Origin: Roseateles_E cavernae
GTDB taxonomy: Bacteria; Pseudomonadota; Gammaproteobacteria; Burkholderiales; Burkholderiaceae_C
Assembly (NCBI RefSeq): GCF_040187885.1
Contig: NZ_JBDPLH010000002.1
Coordinates: 1-64,000, forward strand
Reading direction: 5' to 3'
DNA: 64,000 bases
In this document: positions 32,721 through 42,382 of the stretch, piece after piece
How positions within the stretch are numbered: position 1 is the stretch's first letter
Layout: the number at the start of each line of letters is the position of its first letter
Translations under genes and position numbers: made by a program
Notes under the pieces: model-generated
The model's input: only the letters and a program-made list of their open reading frames with translations
Database searches by the model: none
What the model was told of the DNA's origin: nothing

Positions 32721-35357
32721 ATGAAAAAGAAGATCCGCGTTCTCAGGCCCCTGCCCTTGGTCACGCTGCTGGGCCTTGCGCTGCCGGCGCTGGCCCAGTC
32801 GGTCGACACGAGCAAGAAGGACAAGAGCAGCCCGCTCGAGTTGCCCCAGGTCACGGTGACCGCGACCCGCAACACCACCGATGCCTTGAAGACGCCGGTC
32901 TCGGTGACGGCGCTGCAAGGCGATGATTTGGTGCGCGACAACGTCAAGGAACTGCGCGACCTCAGTGGCTTCGTGCCCAATCTGCAGCTGGGCCTGTCCG
33001 GTGCCGACTCCGGTGTGCTGGCCTCGATCCGCGGCGTGACTTCGACCAACTTCACCGAGATCGGCGATCCGGCCGTCGGCATCCATATCGACGGCATCTA
33101 CTCGCCGCGGCCGCAGGGCTCGCTGGCGCTGATGTTCGACCTGGACCAGGTGGAAGTCCTGCGCGGTGCGCAGGGCACCTTGTTCGGCCGCAACTCGACC
33201 GCCGGCGTGATCAACGTCATCCCGGCCAAGCCCGACTTCAAGTCCAACTACGGCTGGACCACCTTGCAGCTGGGCAATTACAAGGGCCGCCAGCTGCGCT
33301 CGATCTACAACCTGTCGCTGGCCGACAACTTCGCGCTGCGCGCCGCCGTGATGGTCGACAAACGGGACGGCTACATCAAACAGGAGCAGGACCTGCGCGA
33401 TCGCGGCATCAAGAAGCCCGATGGCACGTTCAGCCCCGATGGCAAGCCCGATACCGACCAGCGCCTGAATCGCAAGCTCAGCCCGTCTGACTACTACACC
33501 AACTCCGACCAGGCGGCCGCGCGGCTGACGGCGCGCTGGGCCGTCAACCGCGATCTTGAATGGCAGGGCAGCTTCGAGCACTTCAAGAACAACGGTGCCG
33601 GCGATATCGGGCTGAAGGACTGCGCCGGTGCGAAGGGCTCGCTATGGGACTGCGGCGACAAGGGGCAGTGGCACGCCATCATCAATGTGCCGGGCAAGCT
33701 CGACATGAGCATCAGCACCTTCCGCAACACGCTGAGCTGGAAGCTCGGCGACACCACCGAGCTGGTCTACAAGAATGCCTACGCGGTGCAGAAGCGCTCG
33801 CAGTTCCATGACGACGACGGCGGACAGACCTGGCTCAATTCCGAGGTCGACATCATGCAGCCCTGGGGCAACTGGGGCAAGCAGCATGCGATCGACACGG
33901 CCACCTACACGATGGCCTCGAAGTACAAGTCCTGGGTCCACGAGCTGCAGTTCAAGCAGACCACGAAGGACTGGCGCTATGTGGCCGGTGCCTTCTTCCT
34001 GTCGGAGAAGAACGCGATCGACTTTGCGACCGACGAGTTGGTCAAGGCGCCGTTTGCGATGCCGCAGGGCCAGTTCTATTCGCAGCCGGATCGCCGCATC
34101 GAATCCAAGGCCTTGTTCGCCCAGGGTGACCTGCTGCTGGCCAAGGACCTGACCGCCACTGCCGGCATCCGCTTCAGCAAGGACGAGCGCAGCGATAATG
34201 GCGGCATCAGCGCCGGGCTGTGGGACGCGAGCACGCCCTGGTACTACAACGGCAAGTACACGCCGCCCTGTGCGCCGGGCCTGTGCACCCCGCACAACGG
34301 CACCGACCTGACCATGGGCATGGGCCCGTTTGCCGGCCTGTCGGTCTACCCCTCGCCCATCGTCAACACCTACAGCAAGAGCTGGAGCAAATCCACCTAC
34401 CGCGTCGGCCTGCAATATGACCTCAGCAAGGCCCAGATGGTCTTCACCTCGCTGGCCAGTGGCTATCGGCCTGGCGGCTTCGGTGATCGATTTGACACCT
34501 GCGGCGGTGGTGAATGCGTGGACGGCGGGACCAAGAAGTACAGCTTCCTCGACTACAAGCCTGAGACCACCTTGAACTTCGAGGTGGGCTACAAGGGCCG
34601 CCATTGGGGTAACAAGCTGGACATCGGTGCGACCTACTTCAACACGAAGTACAAGGACATGCACGTCACCAATATGTTCGCCGTGGGTCAGAAGAAGCTC
34701 AACCGCGTCTGCGCCGATTGGGAGCCGACCTGCGATGTCGTGAATGCCTGGAAGACCGAAAACATCGGCGACGCCAAGATCCAGGGTGTCGAGCTGGAGT
34801 TCAAGCTGCTGCCCTGGGCCAATGGCAATTTGTCGGGCTATCTGTCCTACCTCGATGCCAAGGTCAAGTCCTACGACACCTTCGATGACAACTGGATGTG
34901 CGGCTATCGGACCCAGAACGGTGCCGAGCCTTGCGCGCCGGTCTATATGGGCACCGACCCGAGCAAGCGTGGCCGCAAGATCTACGACGTGCGCGGCAAC
35001 CAGCTGCCCTACGCGCCCAAGGTCTCGTATGCGCTCAACTACTCGCACGACTTCTCGCTGGGCAACGGCCTGAGCCTGACGCCGACGATAGGCGCGCGCT
35101 ACCAGAGCAAGATGTACTTCACGCCGCGCAATCTGGACAACGACAAGATCGGTGACTACCAGAAGGCCTACACCAACTGGAACGCCTCGGTGAAGCTGGC
35201 GGCCGACGATGGCAAGTGGGATGTCGAGCTGTGGGGCACCAATCTGAGCGACAACATCGTCAAGAACTGGATGGGTCAGGGCACGGCCGGCGGCTACACC
35301 TTCAATAGCTACAACCCGCCGCGCATGTACGGTGTGCGGGCCACCTTCAACTATTGA
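32721..35357 (+). CDS. TonB-dependent receptor TBDR1
   Basis: An 878-residue outer-membrane receptor. Signal peptide (LPLVTLLGLALPALAQS), TonB box-like LPQVTVTATR, plug domain (LKTPVSVTALQGDDLVRDNV, SIRGVTS, VEVLRGAQGTLFGRNSTAGV then INVIPAKP) and a 22-strand-type barrel ending in PPRMYGVRATFNY with the terminal aromatic. The IRGV and GTLFGRN blocks place it with nutrient, probably oligosaccharide, receptors. GGAG lies before ATG 32721, 43 bp after the GH19 gene. Paralogue of TBDR2 over its full length. Proposed role: energy-dependent import of chito-oligomers released by the GH19 enzyme. Confidence 0.93.
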   Translation: MKKKIRVLRPLPLVTLLGLALPALAQSVDTSKKDKSSPLELPQVTVTATRNTTDALKTPVSVTALQGDDLVRDNVKELRDLSGFVPNLQLGLSGADSGVLASIRGVTSTNFTEIGDPAVGIHIDGIYSPRPQGSLALMFDLDQVEVLRGAQGTLFGRNSTAGVINVIPAKPDFKSNYGWTTLQLGNYKGRQLRSIYNLSLADNFALRAAVMVDKRDGYIKQEQDLRDRGIKKPDGTFSPDGKPDTDQRLNRKLSPSDYYTNSDQAAARLTARWAVNRDLEWQGSFEHFKNNGAGDIGLKDCAGAKGSLWDCGDKGQWHAIINVPGKLDMSISTFRNTLSWKLGDTTELVYKNAYAVQKRSQFHDDDGGQTWLNSEVDIMQPWGNWGKQHAIDTATYTMASKYKSWVHELQFKQTTKDWRYVAGAFFLSEKNAIDFATDELVKAPFAMPQGQFYSQPDRRIESKALFAQGDLLLAKDLTATAGIRFSKDERSDNGGISAGLWDASTPWYYNGKYTPPCAPGLCTPHNGTDLTMGMGPFAGLSVYPSPIVNTYSKSWSKSTYRVGLQYDLSKAQMVFTSLASGYRPGGFGDRFDTCGGGECVDGGTKKYSFLDYKPETTLNFEVGYKGRHWGNKLDIGATYFNTKYKDMHVTNMFAVGQKKLNRVCADWEPTCDVVNAWKTENIGDAKIQGVELEFKLLPWANGNLSGYLSYLDAKVKSYDTFDDNWMCGYRTQNGAEPCAPVYMGTDPSKRGRKIYDVRGNQLPYAPKVSYALNYSHDFSLGNGLSLTPTIGARYQSKMYFTPRNLDNDKIGDYQKAYTNWNASVKLAADDGKWDVELWGTNLSDNIVKNWMGQGTAGGYTFNSYNPPRMYGVRATFNY

Positions 35358-35373
35358 TGGCGGAGGCCAGCGC

Positions 35374-36606
35374 ATGTCGATGATTGCTGTACCGGCGGCC
35401 GGGGCCGTCTCCCACGCTCCCGGTCCTGTGCTGCGCGTCGGCCGCATCGCGTCGATCGACGTGATGCGCGCGCTGACCGTGCTGCTGATGATCACGGTCA
35501 ACGAATGGCATCCGGTGCAGGGCTTGCCGGACTGGATGAAGCATTACCCGGCGGACGCCGACGCGATGAGCTTCGTCGACATGGTGTTCCCGGCCTTTCT
35601 GTTCATCGTCGGCATGTCGATTCCGTTCGCGCTGCAGCAGCGCGCAGCGCGCGGGGACTCGTTCGGCCGGCAGGTCGCGCATGTCGTGCAGCGCGGCCTG
35701 GGCCTGGTGCTGATCGGTGTCTTCATGGTTAATGCCGAGAGCGGGTTCAACGCTGATCGCATGCTGCTGCCTATCGCAGCCTGGGCCTTGCTGAGCTATC
35801 TCGCCGCCTTCTGGCTGTGGGGCGGCTGGCGAGGGCAGGGGCTGGGACGGGTCTGGCGCTGCGCGGGCGTGCTGCTGTTCGTCGGGCTGGCGCTGGCCTA
35901 TCGCGGTGGGCCTGGCGGCGAGCAGGGCATGAGCCCGCAGTGGTGGGGCATTCTGGGCCTGATCGGCTGGGCCTATCTGGGAGCCTGCCTGGTCTATCTG
36001 CTGGCGGCCCGGCTCGGCGAGCGTGCCGCCGCCGGCTTGCTGGCGGGGATCGCGCTGTGTCTGGGCTACTACCTGCTGGGCCAGCGCCCCGATCCGGGGC
36101 CAGGTCTTGCCTTGCTGTTGAGCCAGGGCGGCCAGGCCTCGCACATCGCCATCGTGCTGAGCGGCTGCCTGTGCGCACTGATCTACTTCCAGACCGGCAC
36201 CAGCGCTCGGCGCGCACTGCTGCTGGCGCTGTTGCTGGCCTTCGCGGCGGCCTGGCTGGCTACCTGGCTGAGGCCGGACTACAAGATCTCTAAGATCCAC
36301 GCGACGCCCAGCTGGGCCTTGTACAGCGTGGCGGCCTGCGTGCTGATCTATGCGCTGCTGCACGGCCTGACGCGCGCCGGCACGCGGCCGCTGTGGCCGG
36401 CCTTGCTGGGGCCGGTCGCCGCCCATCCGCTGCTGGCTTATCTGCTGCCGTTCGTGCTGGGTTGGCTGATGCAGCTGCTGGGCCTGCAAGGGCCGGCACT
36501 GTTGAATCAGGGCCTGCCGGGCCTGTTGTGGGCGCCGCTGTTCGCGCTGCTGATCGCGGTGGCGGTGCGCTGGCTGGACGCTCGGGGCATCAGCCTGCGC
36601 ATCTGA
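35374..36606 (+). CDS. NagX-like DUF5009 membrane acyltransferase
   Basis: A 410-residue inner-membrane protein with about ten to eleven hydrophobic helices, of the DUF5009/heparan-alpha-glucosaminide N-acetyltransferase-like family. Landmarks are RIASIDVMRALTVLLMITVN near the start, DMVFPAFLFIVGMSIPFAL and ATPSWALYSVAAC. Homologues called NagX occur in N-acetylglucosamine and chitin clusters of gamma-proteobacteria. GGAGG lies 7 bp before ATG 35374, which is 16 bp after TBDR1, so it is the third gene of the operon. Stop codons of this gene and of the convergent kinase abut. It has no copy in the second module. Confidence 0.88.
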   Translation: MSMIAVPAAGAVSHAPGPVLRVGRIASIDVMRALTVLLMITVNEWHPVQGLPDWMKHYPADADAMSFVDMVFPAFLFIVGMSIPFALQQRAARGDSFGRQVAHVVQRGLGLVLIGVFMVNAESGFNADRMLLPIAAWALLSYLAAFWLWGGWRGQGLGRVWRCAGVLLFVGLALAYRGGPGGEQGMSPQWWGILGLIGWAYLGACLVYLLAARLGERAAAGLLAGIALCLGYYLLGQRPDPGPGLALLLSQGGQASHIAIVLSGCLCALIYFQTGTSARRALLLALLLAFAAAWLATWLRPDYKISKIHATPSWALYSVAACVLIYALLHGLTRAGTRPLWPALLGPVAAHPLLAYLLPFVLGWLMQLLGLQGPALLNQGLPGLLWAPLFALLIAVAVRWLDARGISLRI

Positions 36607-37998
36607 TCAGGCCGGTGCCGCCGGGAAGCTCAGGCTGACACACAGGCCGCGGCCATCGGGGCCGTCGTCCATGCGCAGCTGCGCGCCATGCTGGGCCGCG
36701 GCGCGCTCGACGATGGCCAGGCCCAGGCCGCTGCCGGGTTGCTCGCCGTCGTGCAGGCGGAAGAAGCGCTCGAACACCTTCTGGCGCAGCGCCACCGGGA
36801 TGCCCGGGCCCTGGTCGCAGACCGACAGGCCCAGGCCGCCCTCGGGCTGTGGCGCCAGCCGCACCAGCACCTGGCTGCCGGGTGGCGAGTACTTGACGGC
36901 GTTGTCCACCAGGTTGTCGATCAGCGAGCCCATGTTCTCGCGGTTCATGCGGATCCGGCATTCCTCCGGCGCGCTCAGCTCCACCTCGATGCCGCGCCGC
37001 AGTGCCAGCTGGCTGGCCAGCACGATGCGGTCGCGCGTCAGCGTCACCAGGTCATGCTCGCGCATGTCCATCGCATCCAGATCGGCGCCCGAGCGCGCCA
37101 GCGCCAGCAGCTGGTGCACCGTGTGGGTGGCGCGTTTGACGCCTTCGGTCAGGCGCTGTGCGGCCTCGGCCTGGCGCGCTGTCGCGGCGCTGCCCTCCAG
37201 TTGCTCGGCGTTCAGCTGTATCACCGCCAAGGGCGTCTTCAGCTCGTGAGCGGCGTCGAGCAGGAACTCGCGTTCGCGCTCCAGGCGCTGCTGCAGCCGG
37301 TTCATCAGCGCGTTGACCGAATTGACGACCGGCGCCAGCTCCACATAGGGCGAGCTGGGCAGCGGCGACAGGTCCTTGGCCGAGCGCTGCGAGATCTGCG
37401 CGCCGATGCGCCGCAGCGGCGCGAAGCCGCGCCGGAACAGCAACCAGACCGGCAGTACCAGCAGCGGCAGGCCGTAGAGCAGCGGGCGCGCGTAGTAGCT
37501 GAAGCCCTTGACGCTGAAATGCCAGTCGCCCGGCATCTCCTGCCAGCGCCGCACGGTCAGGCCCTGCTCGGGCGCGCTGGCCTCGGTGTAGAGCCAGAGC
37601 TTGTCGCTCTCCAGCCGGTCCAGCTGTGGCGGTGCGCGGTCCTTGGGGTCCGGGGGAGCGAGCTGCTGGCGCAGCTGGCCGTGCTGCCAGACCTGCACCA
37701 CGCTGTGCGGCGTGCGATGGCCCTTCTGGCGCCATTCGGCATTGCGCAGCTCCTCCAGGTCGCCCAGCGCGGCATTGATGGCGGCGGGGTCGTCGAGCTT
37801 GTCCTGCAGCTGGGCCCGCACCAGCTGGGCCCAGAGCTTGTTTTCGGCCTGGCCGTTGCGGCTTTGCAGCAGGCTGATGTCGGCCAGCTCGCGCACGATC
37901 AGCCCGGCCCAGGTCAGGAAGATCACCGCGAACACCGCGCCCATGGTGCGGTTGAACAGGGATCGGTGCGCCGGCGGCGGGGCGGTCTCGGCGCTCAT
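36607..37998 (-). CDS. Sensor histidine kinase HK2
   Basis: A 463-residue inner-membrane kinase. Helix at about 20-42, a periplasmic sensor of about 130 residues, second helix (LLYGLPLLVLPVWLLFRRG), HAMP-like linker, HisKA FLLDAAHELKTPLAVIQLNA (phospho-His in AHEL), and HATPase with LIDNLVDNAVKYSPPG, DQGPGIP and GSGLGLAIVERA. It is QseC-like and a paralogue of HK3 at 51761. Its ATG overlaps the RR2 stop as ATGA (4 bp), so the pair is translationally coupled. The ligand is unknown; chito-oligomers or GlcNAc are likely from context. Confidence 0.93.
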   Translation of the reverse strand: MSAETAPPPAHRSLFNRTMGAVFAVIFLTWAGLIVRELADISLLQSRNGQAENKLWAQLVRAQLQDKLDDPAAINAALGDLEELRNAEWRQKGHRTPHSVVQVWQHGQLRQQLAPPDPKDRAPPQLDRLESDKLWLYTEASAPEQGLTVRRWQEMPGDWHFSVKGFSYYARPLLYGLPLLVLPVWLLFRRGFAPLRRIGAQISQRSAKDLSPLPSSPYVELAPVVNSVNALMNRLQQRLEREREFLLDAAHELKTPLAVIQLNAEQLEGSAATARQAEAAQRLTEGVKRATHTVHQLLALARSGADLDAMDMREHDLVTLTRDRIVLASQLALRRGIEVELSAPEECRIRMNRENMGSLIDNLVDNAVKYSPPGSQVLVRLAPQPEGGLGLSVCDQGPGIPVALRQKVFERFFRLHDGEQPGSGLGLAIVERAAAQHGAQLRMDDGPDGRGLCVSLSFPAAPA

Positions 37999-38657
37999 GC
38001 CTTGCTCTCCACCAGAAAGCCGACGCCGCGCACGGTGCGGATATAGCCCTCGCCGAGCTTTTTGCGCAGGTTGAAGATGTGCACGTCCAGGCTGCGTCCG
38101 TCGGTATGGGTCAAGGCCTTGGCCTCCAGTTGTCTTCGGGTGATCACGCGATCCGGCAGCTTCAGCAGGGCCAGCAGGATGGCGAACTCGGTGCGCGAGA
38201 GATTGATGCGCTCCTCGGCGCGCGTCAACACCATGCGGTGCTCGTCCAGGGTCAGGTCCTTGAGCCGCCACTCATGCGGCAGATCGGCCGCCGCGCCGGC
38301 CGCACGACGGGTCACCGCGCGCAGCCGCGCCAGCAACTCGGCGCTGGCAAAGGGCTTGACCAGATAGTCGTCGGCGCCGCCGTCGAGCCCGTCCAGCCGG
38401 TCCTCGATGCCGTCGCGGGCGGTGATCAAGAGGATGGGCAGCTTTTTGTCGATCTGGCGCAGCTGGCGCAACAGGCCCATGCCGTCGCCGTCGGGCAGGC
38501 CCAGGTCCAGCAGCACGGCGTCGAAAGCCTGCTCGCTGGTCCAGTAACGCGCATCCGAGGCACGCCGCACCCAGACCGCCTCGTGGCCGCTTTCCTGCAG
38601 CAGGGCTTGCAGCGAACGCCCGAGCTCGAGATCGTCTTCCACCAGGCATATCTTCAT
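37995..38657 (-). CDS. OmpR-family response regulator RR2
   Basis: A 220-residue regulator paralogous to RR1 and RR3: MKICLVEDDLELGRSLQALL, phospho-Asp in LLDLGLPDGDG, DYLVKPFASAELLARLRAV, and winged helix LSRTEFAILLALL, DVHIFNLRKKLGEGYIRT, VRGVGFLVE. It is coupled to HK2 by a 4-bp overlap and divergent from the GH19b-TBDR2 operon. A three-unit 11-bp repeat lies in the gap, placed to control both directions. ATG 38657 is the start by comparison with RR1; an upstream in-frame ATG adds six residues. Confidence 0.94.
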   Translation of the reverse strand: MKICLVEDDLELGRSLQALLQESGHEAVWVRRASDARYWTSEQAFDAVLLDLGLPDGDGMGLLRQLRQIDKKLPILLITARDGIEDRLDGLDGGADDYLVKPFASAELLARLRAVTRRAAGAAADLPHEWRLKDLTLDEHRMVLTRAEERINLSRTEFAILLALLKLPDRVITRRQLEAKALTHTDGRSLDVHIFNLRKKLGEGYIRTVRGVGFLVESKA

Positions 38658-38682
38658 GACGGCGCACTGTAGCAACAGCGGC

Positions 38683-38710
38683 TTTAACAGAGGCTTAACG
38701 CAGCCTTGAG
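38683..38710 (+). promoter_or_regulatory. CTTAA-type direct-repeat box 2 (three units)
   Basis: TTTAAC-N5-CTTAAC-N5-CTTGAG, three hexamers at exact 11-bp period, one helical turn, between RR2 and GH19b. It is the clearest box together with that at 50932 and is 26 bp from the RR2 start. Confidence 0.68.
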
Positions 38711-38782
38711 GCTTCCTAAAACGAGCACTCGCGATAGTCCGGCCTCGAAGTCACGAGACGGATGTTCATGGAGGAGATGCTT

Positions 38783-39523
38783 GTGAAGATGCTGAACGGG
38801 GCGCTGGCCGCCCTGCTGCTGGCGGCCTGTGCCGCCTGTGTTGGCAGCGGCGGTGGCGCTGAGCCCGAACCCGAGCCGGGCCTGGCCGCGCAGTTCCTGC
38901 CCAGCCGGGCGCAGTTCGATGCGCTGTTTCCCGACCGTCTGGACTTCTACAGCTACGAGGGCTTTGTGCAAGCCGTCGCCAGCTATCCGGCCTTCGCCGG
39001 CCGTGGCAGCGACGCGGTGCGCCGGCGCGAGATGGCCGCCTTCCTGGCCAATATCGCCCACGAGTCCGACTTCCTGCGCGCGCTGCGCGAGTACAACCAG
39101 GCCAATCACAACAACTACTGCCGTCAGGGCCCCGGCGAGAGCTGCGCGCCCGGCCAGCAGTACTACGGCCGCGGTCCGATCCAGCTGAGCTGGAACTACC
39201 AGTACCTGGCGGCCGGCCAGGCCTTGGGCCTGGGCCAGGCGCTCTGGGCCGACCCCGACCGCGTCGCCCGCGACGCCAAGATCGCCTGGCAGACCGCGAT
39301 CTGGTACTGGATGAGCAATAGCGGTCCGGGCCGCATGCCCGGCCACCAGGCCATCGTCGACGGCGCCGGCTTCGGCGAAGCGGTGCGCGCCATCAACGGC
39401 ACCCTCGAATGCGACAAGGCCCCCGATGCGCCGACCGCGCGCAATCTGAACCGGCGCATCAAGCTGTTCCGCGACTACAGCGCGCTGTTCAAGGTGGAGC
39501 CGGGCCAGGGGCTCGGCTGCTGA
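38783..39523 (+). CDS. GH19 family chitinase-like lipoprotein B
   Basis: A roughly 246-residue paralogue of the GH19 at 31961, predicted to be lipid-anchored: lipobox ALLLAAC followed by a Gly/Glu/Pro spacer. The GH19 core is FLANIAHESDFLRALREYNQ, QYYGRGPIQLSWNYQY and AWQTAIWYWM, and the same C-terminal GLGC occurs in both copies. GTG 38783 is preferred because GGAGGAG lies 6 bp upstream; ATG 38762, 38777 and 38789 are alternatives. The anchor would keep product release at the cell surface or periplasm, near TBDR2, encoded 60 bp downstream. Confidence 0.88.
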   Translation: MKMLNGALAALLLAACAACVGSGGGAEPEPEPGLAAQFLPSRAQFDALFPDRLDFYSYEGFVQAVASYPAFAGRGSDAVRRREMAAFLANIAHESDFLRALREYNQANHNNYCRQGPGESCAPGQQYYGRGPIQLSWNYQYLAAGQALGLGQALWADPDRVARDAKIAWQTAIWYWMSNSGPGRMPGHQAIVDGAGFGEAVRAINGTLECDKAPDAPTARNLNRRIKLFRDYSALFKVEPGQGLGC

Positions 39524-39583
39524 GGCCCCGGCGCGGGCACTCCATTCATCCGACCCCGCAAGATCAACCACGAAGGAGACATA

Positions 39584-42301
39584 GTGAAGAAGAAAGACAT
39601 GGGATCCACCGCAGCGCGCCTGCATCGCAGCGCGGCCAGCCTGGCCGTCAGCGCGCTGGTGATGAGCCTGGGCCTGCCCGTTCTGGCGCAGGCGCCGGCC
39701 GACGCAAGGAACGCCCAGCCGCGACCGGCCAAGGAGGGCAGCGAGGTCAATGAGCTGCCCCAGGTGACTGTGACGGCGACCCGCCGGACCACCCATCTGC
39801 TGAAGACGCCGGTGGCCGTCTCGGCCTTGAAGGCCGACGATCTGGTCCGCGAGAACGTGAAGGAAATCCGCAACCTCAGTGGCATGGTGCCCAATGTGCA
39901 GTTCGGCCTGTCGCCGGCCGACTCCGGGGTGGCGATGTCGATCCGCGGGGTCAGCTCGACGAACTTCACCGAGATCGGCGATCCGGCCGTCGGTGTGCAT
40001 ATCGACGGCGTCTACTCACCGCGTCCGCAGGGGGCGCTGGCGCTGATGTTCGACCTCGACGGCATCGAGGTGCTGCGCGGCGCGCAAGGCACCTTGTTCG
40101 GCCGCAGCTCGACGGCCGGCGTGATCAATGTGCTGTCGGCCAAACCCGACTTCAAGTCCGACTATGGCTGGACCTCGCTGCAGCTCAGCGACTACAACGG
40201 CCGCCAGCTGCGCAGCGTCTACAACAAGTCGCTCGGCGAGCGCTTCGCGCTGCGCATGGCCTATATGCGCGACACCCGCGATGGCTTCATCAGCCAGGAG
40301 CGTGATCTGACCGATCGGGGCTATCGCGTCCCCGATGGCAAGGGTGGCTTCAAGTTCACGCCGGACGGCAAGCCCGATGTGGATCAGCGCCTGAACCGCG
40401 TGCTCAAGCCCAGCGACCATTACTACAACTCCAACCAATGGGCCGGCCGCCTCAGCGCCCGCTGGGCGCTGTCGCCGCAGCTCGATCTGCAGAGCACGGT
40501 CGAGCGCTTCCACAACAAGGGGGCCGGTGAGGTCTATCTGCGCGATTGCGGCATGGCGGCGGGCTCGCGCTGGGCCTGCGGTCCGGAAGGGCAGTGGCAT
40601 GCCAAGATCAATGTGCCCGGCAAGATCGACATGAGCCTGGACACCCTGCGCAACAACCTGAACTGGAAGTTCAGCGACAGCGCCGAGCTGTCCTTGAAGA
40701 ACTCCTACTCGGTGCAGAAGCGCGTCCAGCATCAGGACAATGACGGCGGCCTGCATCCGCTGGACAGCGAGGTCTGGGTCTACAACCCAGGCAGCAGCTC
40801 GCTGACCGGCTCCCGGCCGCATGTGACCGACGAAGCCACCTATGTGCTGGGCTCGCGCTACCGCACCATGGTCAACGAAATCCAGATCAAGCAGGACACC
40901 AAGCAATGGCGTTATGTCGCGGGCTACTTCGATATGCGCGAGAAGAACGCCATCGACCAGGCCCAGGATCGCTTGACCAATGGCGGGACGGCCCTGCCGG
41001 CCGGGCATTTCTGGAGCCAGACCGATCGCCGGGTCGAGTCCAAGGCCTTCTTCGCCCAAGGTGACCTGAAACTGGGCGAACAGTGGACCGCGACCGTGGG
41101 CTTGCGCATCAGCGAAGACACGCGCGCCGATCTCGCGGGGCGCAGCTCCGAGAACTATGGCGGCGGAACCTGGTACTACAACGGCAAATACACGCCGCCG
41201 CCGCTGAGTGCCGGAATTCCCCACAATGGCACCGACCTGACTTTCGAGATGGGTCCCTGGGCCGGCCTGGGCATCTATCCGAACAATGTCGGGCTGAACA
41301 CGCACTCGGACACCTACAAGTCCAAGACCTACCGCCTGGGCCTGCAGTACGACCTCGACAAGTCCCAGATGCTGTTCGCGTCCTTGGCGACCGGCTATCG
41401 GCCCGGCGGCTTCTCCGATCCGGCCGACAAATGCGGGGAGAGGAAATACAAATGCGCCGACCCGGCCATGGAGGCGAGCCGGATGTACTTCCGCGAGTAC
41501 GACTCGGAGACCACCAAGAACCTGGAGCTGGGCTACAAGGCGAGCCTGCTGAACCGCAAGCTGGACCTGAGCGTCGTGCTGTTCAACACCGACTTCGAAG
41601 GCATGCAGTACACCGATATGCACACGATAGGCGCTCGCCAGCCCGTGGGCAGCGAGAACTGCAGCGGCACATCGACGACCTGCCTGGTGCGCGGCTGGAC
41701 CACCCAGAACATCGGCAGCGCCAGCATCCGCGGGCTGGAGCTTGAGTTCAAGGCGCTGCCATGGCGCGACGGTCGACTGTCGGGCTACGCCTCGCTGCTG
41801 GATACCAGCATCAAGAAGTGGCACACCTTCAGCGATGAATGGCTGTGCGGCGACCGCGCCAACACGGCCAACCCATGCCCGCCGCTGTATGTCGGTTCGG
41901 ACCCGCTGCTGGCCTCGAAGCGGCCTTACGACGTGCGCGGCAAGCAGCTGCCGAACTCGCCGAAATACTCGTTTGCGCTCCACTATGCGCATGACTTCGA
42001 TGTCGCCGACGACTTGGTGCTCACGCCGTCGCTGAGCTACCGCTGGCAGAGCAAGATGTACTTCCGGGCACGCAATCTGGATGACGCGAGCCTGGGCCAG
42101 TTCCAGAAGTCATACGGCAATATCAATGCCGCCGTGAAGCTGGCCGATGGCAAGGGGCGCTGGGACGTCGAGCTCTGGGGCACCAACCTGAGCGACAACG
42201 TGGTCAAGACCTTCATCGACGCCAGCCCTGTCGGCGGCCATGTGCGCGCCACCTTCGCCCCGCCGCGCATGCTGGGCGTGCGGGCCACCGTCTACTACTG
42301 A
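39584..42301 (+). CDS. TonB-dependent receptor TBDR2
   Basis: A 905-residue outer-membrane receptor paralogous to TBDR1: after the signal region (SLAVSALVMSLGLPVLAQAP) the sequence NELPQVTVTATR, LKTPVAVSALKADDLVRENV, SIRGVSSTNFTEIGDPAVGV and VEVLRGAQGTLFGRSSTAGV run nearly in step with TBDR1, and the barrel ends APPRMLGVRATVYY. GTG 39584 is the start, with GAAGGAG 6-7 bp upstream. Loop regions differ from TBDR1 most, which suggests different ligands. A strong terminator follows, ending the GH19b-TBDR2 operon. Confidence 0.93.
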   Translation: MKKKDMGSTAARLHRSAASLAVSALVMSLGLPVLAQAPADARNAQPRPAKEGSEVNELPQVTVTATRRTTHLLKTPVAVSALKADDLVRENVKEIRNLSGMVPNVQFGLSPADSGVAMSIRGVSSTNFTEIGDPAVGVHIDGVYSPRPQGALALMFDLDGIEVLRGAQGTLFGRSSTAGVINVLSAKPDFKSDYGWTSLQLSDYNGRQLRSVYNKSLGERFALRMAYMRDTRDGFISQERDLTDRGYRVPDGKGGFKFTPDGKPDVDQRLNRVLKPSDHYYNSNQWAGRLSARWALSPQLDLQSTVERFHNKGAGEVYLRDCGMAAGSRWACGPEGQWHAKINVPGKIDMSLDTLRNNLNWKFSDSAELSLKNSYSVQKRVQHQDNDGGLHPLDSEVWVYNPGSSSLTGSRPHVTDEATYVLGSRYRTMVNEIQIKQDTKQWRYVAGYFDMREKNAIDQAQDRLTNGGTALPAGHFWSQTDRRVESKAFFAQGDLKLGEQWTATVGLRISEDTRADLAGRSSENYGGGTWYYNGKYTPPPLSAGIPHNGTDLTFEMGPWAGLGIYPNNVGLNTHSDTYKSKTYRLGLQYDLDKSQMLFASLATGYRPGGFSDPADKCGERKYKCADPAMEASRMYFREYDSETTKNLELGYKASLLNRKLDLSVVLFNTDFEGMQYTDMHTIGARQPVGSENCSGTSTTCLVRGWTTQNIGSASIRGLELEFKALPWRDGRLSGYASLLDTSIKKWHTFSDEWLCGDRANTANPCPPLYVGSDPLLASKRPYDVRGKQLPNSPKYSFALHYAHDFDVADDLVLTPSLSYRWQSKMYFRARNLDDASLGQFQKSYGNINAAVKLADGKGRWDVELWGTNLSDNVVKTFIDASPVGGHVRATFAPPRMLGVRATVYY

Positions 42302-42322
42302 GCCGACGGCAGCGCCGTCCTC

Positions 42323-42357
42323 CCCACCTCGCAGCGACGCTGCGAGGTGGGTTTTTT
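42323..42357 (+). terminator. Intrinsic terminator after TBDR2
   Basis: A perfect 13-bp stem (CCCACCTCGCAGC with its complement), a 3-base loop and TTTTTT. It separates the GH19b-TBDR2 operon from the GH20 operon. Confidence 0.93.
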
Positions 42358-42365
42358 GCAGTTTC

Positions 42366-42382
42366 CTTAATTCAATATTGAA
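42366..42382 (+). promoter_or_regulatory. Weak CTTAA-type box before the GH20 operon
   Basis: CTTAAT-N5-ATTGAA lies just after the terminator and about 130 bp before GH20. Its first ten bases (CCTTAATTCA) equal those of the GntR box. The second half is a poor match, so this is tentative. Confidence 0.35.
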
